59,071 bases of DNA from the NCBI GenBank assembly GCA_017456055.1, contig JAFTKC010000023.1:1-59071 (forward strand), written 5' to 3'. Source of the DNA: Clostridia bacterium. GTDB taxonomy: Bacteria > Bacillota > Clostridia > Christensenellales > Borkfalkiaceae. Below, piece by piece: positions 53,935 to 59,071 of the stretch. The translations under genes and the position numbers were made by a program. Numbering within the stretch: the first letter of the stretch is position 1; each line of letters opens with the position of its first letter. The notes beneath the pieces are model-generated. The model worked only from the letters and a program-made list of their open reading frames with translations, searched no databases and was not told the origin of the DNA.

Positions 53935-54579
53935 ATGGCACGTGGATTTGATGAAGGTATGTTAAATGAGATTCAACAGTTCATTGAGCAATACCAAACA
54001 CGATACAAAAAAGCCCCGTCTATAAGAGAAATAGGGAAGGAGTTTCAGTCTTTCTTTAAGAACTCTTATTCAAAGGTAAATAGATACGTTCACGAACTTG
54101 AAGAGTTAGACAGATTATCGTTTACAAGAAATAAAGGTATAAACGTCAAGCCTGTTTTAATCTCTGGAAAGCTAAACACGATTTCCGAAGTAGGTAGATG
54201 TCCTTGTGGAACACCGTTTTTTGCAGTAGAGAACGTTGAGGCAACATATGACTTTCCTAGTGAGCTTGTAGGTAATGAGCCACACTTCATATTAACGGCA
54301 GTCGGTCATTCAATGGTAGATGCAGGAATCTTTGATGGAGATAAAATGTTTGTTAAAAAGCAAAATTACGCTAATTCGGGCGAAATAGTAATCGCACTGA
54401 TAGGTGATGAGGCAACGGCAAAGATTTATCTTCCACAAAAGCAATATGCAATACTAAGAGCAGCCAATAGTTCAGTTAATGAAGATGGCACGAAACGTTA
54501 TCCAGATATAAAGACCAAAGAATTACAAATCTTAGGTGTAGTAGATAATGTTTTGCATAGACCAAAAGCAAAAAGATAA
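53935..54579 (+). CDS. LexA-like S24 peptidase/repressor
   Basis: 214 residues with a winged-helix-type N-terminus (residues about 5-65, PSIREIGKEFQSFFKNSYSKVNRYV) and a C-terminal S24 domain. The self-cleavage site is CG in CPCGTPF near residue 88-91, the nucleophile is Ser in GHSMVDAG near 125, and the Lys is in ATAKIYL near 162. It therefore should be cleaved on RecA-ssDNA contact and release its targets, linking the element to DNA damage. The B. subtilis LexA box is not seen in the visible promoters, so the target site is unknown. Confidence 0.88.
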   Translation: MARGFDEGMLNEIQQFIEQYQTRYKKAPSIREIGKEFQSFFKNSYSKVNRYVHELEELDRLSFTRNKGINVKPVLISGKLNTISEVGRCPCGTPFFAVENVEATYDFPSELVGNEPHFILTAVGHSMVDAGIFDGDKMFVKKQNYANSGEIVIALIGDEATAKIYLPQKQYAILRAANSSVNEDGTKRYPDIKTKELQILGVVDNVLHRPKAKR

Positions 54580-54585
54580 CAAGCA

Positions 54586-54800
54586 ATCAGTAGTATAAAA
54601 AAAAGATATAGGAGAGTAAAAGATACAATAAGAGAGAGAAAGAACAAAATTTCGTTGATTTCTGTATGAGGAAGCCCCACCTTTTGCAGCCGTCATAAAT
54701 AGTATGCGTATTAGGAAAACATACTGTGAAATTGGATTTCCCAACCGTTTCAATACAGTATGTTTAATTTAACCCCTTTTTACGTTCGGGAAAGGAGAAT
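54586..54800. other. Gene-free stretch with a long imperfect hairpin (54717-54765)
   Basis: AAACATACTGT (54717-54727) pairs with ACAGTATGTTT (54755-54765), and GAAA/TTTC and TTGG/CCAA pairs continue towards the loop. It lies between the LexA-like gene and the zinc-ribbon gene. There is no T run directly after it. It could end the upstream transcript or bind a protein. Confidence 0.55.
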
Positions 54801-54806
54801 ATAGAG

Positions 54807-55010
54807 ATGACAGGAAAGAAATTCAAGGAACAACCAATTAAGATTTTATGTAACAACTGCTTGAATGAGATTATAGGCATTCGTGATGAAAATGGTGTTA
54901 CGAAAGTGGTTTGTAAGTGGTGTGGCACAATAACGGTATCCAAAGTAATGAGCCGTAGGCACGTTCAATACGATATTTATGCTCCAAAAGGACAGGAAAA
55001 TATCCAATAA
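54807..55010 (+). CDS. Small zinc-ribbon protein (67 aa)
   Basis: 67 residues with one zinc ribbon: CNNC at residues 15-18 and CKWC at 36-39. The remainder is basic and short. Such com-like or YgiT-like ribbons are common on mobile elements; no function is known. GGAAAGGAGAATATAGAG precedes the ATG. Confidence 0.7.
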   Translation: MTGKKFKEQPIKILCNNCLNEIIGIRDENGVTKVVCKWCGTITVSKVMSRRHVQYDIYAPKGQENIQ

Positions 55011-55033
55011 GAACAAAAATTTTTAAAAAATGT

Positions 55034-55073
55034 TTGCATAATGCTTGCAAAATGCAATACAATATAGTATAAT
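55034..55073 (+). promoter_or_regulatory. Promoter and probable operator of the toxin-antitoxin pair
   Basis: TTGCAA (55045-55050), 17-bp spacer, TATAAT (55068-55073). Around the -35 box are TTGCAT (55034-55039) and ATGCAA (55052-55057), arms of a palindrome centred on the promoter, as expected for self-repression by the antitoxin. Confidence 0.65.
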
Positions 55074-55113
55074 GATAGTGCGAAAAGCTATTATAATGCA
55101 GGAGGATAATAAT

Positions 55114-55419
55114 ATGGCAAGAACAGCAAATGTAATGACGAGAATAGAACCCCAAATCAAGGAACAAGCAGAAATGGTGCTTGCACAGTTAGGCATATCA
55201 ATGTCTGCTGCTATGGAAATGTATTTAAGACAGATAGCATTACAAAGAAAAATTCCTTTTGAGGTAAAATTACCTTTAGCAGAGCCAATTTGTTATGGAT
55301 CACTTAGTGACGATGAATTTAATGCTTTAATGGATAAAGCAGCAACTTCTTATGCGAGTGGCTTATGCGTAAAGGTAGAAGATTTTGAGGAAATGCTTAA
55401 GAAGGAATTAAACGTATGA
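55114..55419 (+). CDS. RelB/DinJ-family antitoxin
   Basis: 101 residues. The N-terminal ribbon-helix-helix (VMTRIEPQIKEQAEMVLAQL, then ISMSAAMEMYLRQ) binds DNA, and the C-terminal half (about 55-101) should wrap the toxin. The ATG at 55114 has CAGGAGGATAATA upstream; codons before it are dismissed. The end overlaps the toxin gene by 4 bp. Confidence 0.88.
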   Translation: MARTANVMTRIEPQIKEQAEMVLAQLGISMSAAMEMYLRQIALQRKIPFEVKLPLAEPICYGSLSDDEFNALMDKAATSYASGLCVKVEDFEEMLKKELNV

Positions 55420-55733
55420 GTAAATATCAAGTCTTATTAACCCCTGAATCTACACAAGAGATCAGGGATATACATAGTTATATTGCGAACACGTTGCTCG
55501 TTCCAGAAACAGCAAAAAAGCAAGTGAATCGCATAATGGAAACGATAAAGTCCTTAGATGAAATGCCGGAGAGATATTCTTTGTATGAGAAAGAACCTTG
55601 GCATACAAGAGGGTTAAGAAAAGTAAGTGTAGATAATTTTATCGTGTTCTATTATGTAAACAACAATTCAAGCGAGGTTGTAATTTTCCACGTGTTTTAT
55701 GGTGGAAGGAATATAACGGAACTAATGAAGTAA
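55416..55733 (+). CDS. RelE/ParE-family toxin
   Basis: 105 residues with the RelE/ParE fold pattern: VLLTPESTQEIRDIHSYIA at the start, the middle strand GLRKVSVDNFIVFYYV, and the final VFHVFYGGRNI-type strand. ParE-like toxins inhibit gyrase and RelE-like toxins cut mRNA on the ribosome; the strand IVFYYVNNNSSEVVIFHVFYGGR fits either. Starts with ATGA overlap of the antitoxin stop. Confidence 0.87.
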   Translation: MSKYQVLLTPESTQEIRDIHSYIANTLLVPETAKKQVNRIMETIKSLDEMPERYSLYEKEPWHTRGLRKVSVDNFIVFYYVNNNSSEVVIFHVFYGGRNITELMK

Positions 55734-55855
55734 TCAAACAATTTAATATATATGGATATGTCGATGTTTATGGTCGGTCTGAAATAGGGACAATGTAAAA
55801 CCATAAAATAAACATATTTCGTCGGTTGGTTTAACCAGAGATATTATATGAGAGG

Positions 55856-55917
55856 CCACCGATAAACGATAGATAGCTATTTTTATAGTTGTCTGCCGTT
55901 TGTCGGTGGTTTTTTAT
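55856..55917 (+). terminator. Terminator after the toxin-antitoxin pair
   Basis: A 13-bp stem (CCACCGATAAACG 55856-55868 / CGTTTGTCGGTGG 55897-55909, one G-U pair) encloses a 28-nt structured loop and is followed by a T run. The gene-free stretch from 55734 has no other feature I can name. Confidence 0.85.
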
Positions 55918-55942
55918 TTGCAAAAAAATTAAAAAACTTTTT

Positions 55943-55969
55943 TAAACTCGAAAAAAACGTTCGAGTTTA
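55943..55969. promoter_or_regulatory. Candidate operator upstream of the HTH gene
   Basis: Perfect inverted repeat TAAACTCGAA-N7-TTCGAGTTTA, 46 bp before the HTH start. The same arrangement, with two mismatches, lies before the recombinase at 53223. A TTGCAA box lies 19 bp upstream of a TAAACT that overlaps this site. Confidence 0.58.
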
Positions 55970-56014
55970 GCAATTAGAATACAGCCAAGAAAACAACGAA
56001 GGAGGTGAAATCGG

Positions 56015-56353
56015 GTGACAGCAAACGAGCGTAGAAAAGCAATCATCGAAGTATTGTGCCTACGCAGATTTGATACAAGAGAAAATCTTGCATTCGAATT
56101 TGGCGTAGTTCCACGCACGATTGAAAAAGATATTGTCATTCTATCAACTGAATACCCGATTTACACAACCCAAGGACGTGGAGGTGGTATTCATGTAGTT
56201 GAAGGATTTAGGTTAAACAAGGACTATTTGAATGATGAGCAGGAAGAATTGCTCACAAGGTTAATGCCCGGACTTAAAGGTAAAGATGCAGAGGTTATGA
56301 AATCTATTCTAAAAACTTTCGGGTTAAAAGGTAAAAGGAGTAAAAAGAAATGA
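56015..56353 (+). CDS. HTH (DeoR/HTH_11-type) transcriptional regulator
   Basis: 112 residues. A winged-helix N-terminus (ANERRKAIIEVLCLRRFDTRENLAFEFGVVPRTIEKDI, split as helices near residues 4-40) resembles HTH_11/DeoR domains; the rest is a short basic tail. No ligand domain. The GTG start has AAGGAGGTGA at 56000-56009. The operator-like repeat just upstream suggests self-regulation and a common target at the recombinase. Next gene overlaps by 4 bp. Confidence 0.72.
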   Translation: MTANERRKAIIEVLCLRRFDTRENLAFEFGVVPRTIEKDIVILSTEYPIYTTQGRGGGIHVVEGFRLNKDYLNDEQEELLTRLMPGLKGKDAEVMKSILKTFGLKGKRSKKK

Positions 56354-56637
56354 AATCAATCCAAGAAATTAAAGAAGATTTGAAGATGATCCGTTACTAC
56401 TATTCGAAAGAAAAGGAATTTGAGGCAGCATCCAAAGTAACGGGTAAGAGCAACTTAACGTTATTGATAGAGAAATACAACCAAGCAGTGCGTAATGCAC
56501 CAATCAGACTATATGAGGTTTATGTTTCGTTGTATGTTCACAATAATACGCAATTAGTGCTTTCATTCGATTTAGACTGTTCGCCAGACTATGTAAGAAA
56601 GCTCAACAACAAATGCAATATCCATTTACTTTGGTAG
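56350..56637 (+). CDS. Small hypothetical protein, possible sigma-like HTH (95 aa)
   Basis: 95 residues beginning with a helical segment (residues about 3-45) and ending with LSFDLDCSPDYVRKLNN, which looks like a helix-turn-helix of the sigma-70 region 4/ArpU type. I do not recognise the family with confidence. ATGA overlap with the HTH gene implies translation as a unit. Confidence 0.55.
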   Translation: MKSIQEIKEDLKMIRYYYSKEKEFEAASKVTGKSNLTLLIEKYNQAVRNAPIRLYEVYVSLYVHNNTQLVLSFDLDCSPDYVRKLNNKCNIHLLW

Positions 56638-56731
56638 TATCTTCGTATAATGGCGAGGTTACCTATAATTTGGATTTCTGTTTCTATTTAGGTGTTACAG
56701 GGGTAGAGATTGACAAGGAGGTGATTCAGTT

Positions 56732-58723
56732 TTGATTAGTGCAGGGAAAAAGAACAAATTTCTTCTCTGCATAATCGCAATCGTAATGGTAATTTGCACC
56801 ATCTTTTCGGTGGTGCAACCTACCGTTGCTCATGCGGCGGAGAATGGAATAAGTTACGATAAAACGAACGTGTTAGATGACCTTCAATCTTCTAGTGTAA
56901 ACGGCAAACCGTTTGATATTAAGAAATATCCTTTTGATGAGAGCCGTGATATTCAAATAGTTTCTTTTGTGGAGTATTGTTATTCCTATAAAGCGAATAT
57001 GTTGGATAATTACGGGCTTTATATTTACATATATAATCCTAAGGGATTAAATCTTGATGCAGACAGTAGGCAGAACAAGATACAAATGGCAACTTCGTAT
57101 GGTGCAGACGGTGTTCCTAATGGCTATACAAAGTTTAATTTGGAATTTTGTAACACAGTAGATGAAGGAAATTATAAGCATTTATTTTACAAATTTAAGG
57201 TAGTAGATAGGCAGGTTAACGGAAAGACTTTTGCACAACGTGTAAATAGTAATGAACGTAGATACGATGTTTCTGGTGTTGAATTGCTTACCTATGGTAA
57301 GCAAAATGCTACGGAATATGGTATTGGTGGTAGTTACATATTTACCGGATATGCCGAAGGGTATGGTCCTGATGAAAATGCAAAGTCTACATTGTCTTGC
57401 GTAGTTGAGGATTTAGAAACACTTGAATTGACGGTTCATCATACTAATTTCAGAACTAACGTATCAAGCTTAGGTGCAGACCATTACAACGAAGTAAATA
57501 CGGTGTATTTTGCTGTTCCAGAGCGTGTTTTTGAAATGTATGGTAAGCTTCAAAAAATTCGTGCTGAGTGGTGGGAATACAAAACCAAAATGGCGGCTGT
57601 AACTTCTAACCAAAACTTTTACAATCAAATGTTGCAATATACCGGAACGTATACGGGGGAACATAACAGTTCCGTTCCTATATGGCTTTACTCAGGTTAT
57701 TCGGGGCAAAGCGGTCAAGGTTATTGCATCCACAATTTTGATTGGACGTTCAACAAAAGTTTGGAAACACAAAGCTCGCTTTTAATGGTTCAAACGTATT
57801 TCAGTAAAAAGGTTTCGGATATTCTTCCGTATGCTTTTTATTCACCAGCAGTAAGCGTTGATTCGGTATTTAGTTTCTTATATTCCGATCCAATTGCCGG
57901 GGATGTAGACAGCACGCAAGTTCAAGAGTGGATATATAACTATTCTAATGATTTAGGACATGGGTATATCGACTGCAATGGCAGACAGATTAGTGTTGAT
58001 TTGTTTGAGGACAGCGTTGATGAAGGTAGAACGATGGGGTATAACGATAAAACCATTGATTTATCCGACACATTTGATCTAAACAGTTATGATAGCAACC
58101 ATTCTTGGTGGGACAAGCTTTGGGATTATGGCTTCTCGTGGCCTGCAACAAATGGGGATTATAAAGACGTAGCACCTATCTACGAATTGAAGTCCCCAGA
58201 CCTTACCGGAAGTGATGGCGATATAGCATCGAGACTGCTTGTAAATAAGGACGACGTGAGCCATCTTAAAGAGTTTTATGATACCGAAGTTGCGAACGGA
58301 AATAGAGTTATTTTATTCCGTTTTGCGAACACCGATTATTACTGTGCACCAGCGTTTGCTCCACACGTAGAAAACATTACGAAAACGGACACTTACGTTG
58401 CTCAGCAGACGGTATTTTTCGACTTTGATATTATTGAATTAACCTTCAATAAAGATGGCGAATATCACGTTATTCCTGTTGTATCAAGTCCTACCGATAT
58501 AGTGAACGGATTTACTCAACCACCTGCAAGATTTCAGTGGTGGAAAGTAATATTGGCTGTGATAATGCTTATCCTTTTAGTAATCATTTTGTGGCCGGTG
58601 TTACCTTACATAATTCAAGGAATTATTTGGGTGATTTTGTTGCCGTTCAAGCTTATAAAAGCCATTATTAATGGTGTCAAAAAATCGCAAGAACAGCGAA
58701 AAAATTCTAACGAGGAGGAATAA
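56732..58723 (+). CDS. Secreted, C-terminally membrane-anchored protein of the element
   Basis: 663 residues. A signal peptide (basic start KKNK, hydrophobic core LLCIIAIVMVICTIF) ends at AHA-A near residue 36. A large extracellular part without recognisable catalytic motif follows (rich in Tyr, Asn and Asp; WWDKLWDYGF and WWEYKTKM segments). A membrane helix lies near 605-640 (VILAVIMLILLVIILW) and the basic tail (KKSQEQRKNSNEEE) is cytoplasmic. The TTG start has AAGGAGGTGATT upstream. Function unknown; the topology fits a surface component of a conjugation or adhesion apparatus. Confidence 0.7.
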   Translation: MISAGKKNKFLLCIIAIVMVICTIFSVVQPTVAHAAENGISYDKTNVLDDLQSSSVNGKPFDIKKYPFDESRDIQIVSFVEYCYSYKANMLDNYGLYIYIYNPKGLNLDADSRQNKIQMATSYGADGVPNGYTKFNLEFCNTVDEGNYKHLFYKFKVVDRQVNGKTFAQRVNSNERRYDVSGVELLTYGKQNATEYGIGGSYIFTGYAEGYGPDENAKSTLSCVVEDLETLELTVHHTNFRTNVSSLGADHYNEVNTVYFAVPERVFEMYGKLQKIRAEWWEYKTKMAAVTSNQNFYNQMLQYTGTYTGEHNSSVPIWLYSGYSGQSGQGYCIHNFDWTFNKSLETQSSLLMVQTYFSKKVSDILPYAFYSPAVSVDSVFSFLYSDPIAGDVDSTQVQEWIYNYSNDLGHGYIDCNGRQISVDLFEDSVDEGRTMGYNDKTIDLSDTFDLNSYDSNHSWWDKLWDYGFSWPATNGDYKDVAPIYELKSPDLTGSDGDIASRLLVNKDDVSHLKEFYDTEVANGNRVILFRFANTDYYCAPAFAPHVENITKTDTYVAQQTVFFDFDIIELTFNKDGEYHVIPVVSSPTDIVNGFTQPPARFQWWKVILAVIMLILLVIILWPVLPYIIQGIIWVILLPFKLIKAIINGVKKSQEQRKNSNEEE

Positions 58724-58726
58724 ACA

Positions 58727-58867
58727 GTGAAGACGATAAAAAGGATTATCGCTGTTGTCCTTCTTATCGTGGTTGTGGCTCTGGTTGGCTATCTGATTTA
58801 TACGGGTAGCCAATTATCCAAAATTACAGATATGGAGGGAACGTATGCAGCGATTACGAACATTTAA
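58727..58867 (+). CDS. Small single-pass membrane protein (46 aa)
   Basis: GTG at 58727 has GAGGAGGAA immediately upstream, overlapping the end of the secreted-protein gene. A hydrophobic helix spans residues about 6-24 (RIIAVVLLIVVVALVGYLIY), followed by a short outside segment. Unknown function; probably a partner of the preceding membrane protein. Confidence 0.6.
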   Translation: MKTIKRIIAVVLLIVVVALVGYLIYTGSQLSKITDMEGTYAAITNI

Positions 58868-59071
58868 CATTATTTTGACCGTTTTATTATCGGTTAGTTT
58901 TGTATGTATTACTACCGCATAAACATCTGGCTTATGACGGCGATAAGGTGCTTGTAGACGGAATGCCTTGCGATGGAACGAATAACCGTGAAAAGATATT
59001 AAAAGCAAGAATTGAAAACTCGATTGCTATTACCTACAAAGACTTTTTGATTATGAATCAAAGCGAGCGTA
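58845..59071 (+). pseudogene. Secreted-protein gene start with apparent frameshift, cut by window end
   Basis: ATG at 58845 has GGAGGGA upstream and opens a 25-residue signal-peptide-like sequence (MQRLRTFNIILTVLLSVS...) that meets TAA at 58920-58922. The next frame, from 58921 onwards, stays open to the window end and looks coding (DGDKVLVDGMPCDGTNNR...). The two parts join if one base is lost or two gained near 58919-58923. This may be a true mutation, an assembly error, or recoding; it cannot be decided here. Confidence 0.5.

Larger units (their letters stand above)
51558..59071. mobile_element. Integrated element with large serine recombinase (right part outside window)
   Basis: The left edge is set at about 51558-51561, where LRR homology stops. 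The recombinase gene begins its C-terminal end 55 bp inside, the usual place for such integrases. Cargo and maintenance genes follow: LexA-like regulator, small zinc-ribbon, toxin-antitoxin, HTH protein and a secreted protein. Codon and base use is visibly different from the chromosome to the left. No conjugation ATPase, relaxase or phage structural gene is inside the visible part, so it cannot yet be classed as ICE, IME or prophage. Confidence 0.78.

Overview
The window is A+T-rich bacterial DNA with tightly packed, mostly co-directional genes. Shine-Dalgarno sequences are strong and promoters are of the sigma-A type (TTGACA-17-TATAAT). Gene content (cdaA, comF-secA, azlCD, a UvrX/YolD pair, a type 1B PyrK/PyrD dihydroorotate dehydrogenase, BspA-like leucine-rich repeats, a large serine recombinase element) points to a low-GC member of the Bacillota, most likely an anaerobic gut-type Clostridia. 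The exact lineage cannot be named from the sequence alone.

Layout. 1-170: the end of an rRNA operon (5S rRNA and terminator). 230-8,521: housekeeping and accessory genes: mazG, azlCD, hexuronate genes uxaB-uxaA, trmO, a SASA-type esterase, a Y-family polymerase with YolD, and maf. 8,493-19,980: a pyrimidine operon joining salvage (uracil permease, upp) to de novo synthesis (pyrC, carB, pyrK, pyrD, pyrF, a HAD phosphatase, pyrE, and pyrB fused to a PyrI-type zinc domain). Its leader holds a 32-codon ORF that stops directly against a terminator hairpin, the arrangement expected for translation-coupled, UTP-sensitive attenuation; no PyrR gene or PyrR-type site is seen. 19,982-25,330: a TetR-regulated heterodimeric ABC exporter with a radical SAM gene. 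25,418-36,685: metK, comF, secA, a PHP phosphatase, prfB (with +1 frameshift), tsaD, a GNAT gene, an SGNH hydrolase, a cation-efflux transporter and glycerate kinase. 36,720-37,064: tRNA-Glu(CTC) and a probable 6S RNA. 37,157-45,105: comEC, holA, cdaA with a tiny membrane protein where cdaR is usual, a DUF1015 gene, aspartate kinase and malic enzyme. 45,139-46,970: a pnuC-type transporter behind a structured leader, a DUF308 protein, tRNA-Pro(CGG), and a block of hairpins that contains a copied 19-nt tRNA end. 47,141-49,263: a PHP protein and an SrlD-like dehydrogenase.

49,340-51,566 holds a strongly folded RNA with its own promoter and terminator, followed by a zinc-ribbon, membrane and leucine-rich-repeat gene that breaks off in mid-repeat. 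From about 51,560 to the end of the window lies an integrated mobile element that is incomplete here. It carries a large serine recombinase, a LexA-like regulator, small zinc-ribbon and HTH proteins, a RelB/ParE-type toxin-antitoxin pair, and a secreted, membrane-anchored protein followed by a small membrane protein and a frameshifted secreted-protein gene. Two matching inverted-repeat sites (TAAACTCGAA-N7-TTCGA) lie in front of the recombinase and the HTH gene, which suggests a shared regulator.

The least explained items are the pyr leader attenuator, the PyrB-PyrI zinc fusion, the folded RNA at 49,375-49,535, the pnuC leader, the hairpin block next to tRNA-Pro, and two genes (mazG, trmO) whose promoters predict leaderless mRNAs.
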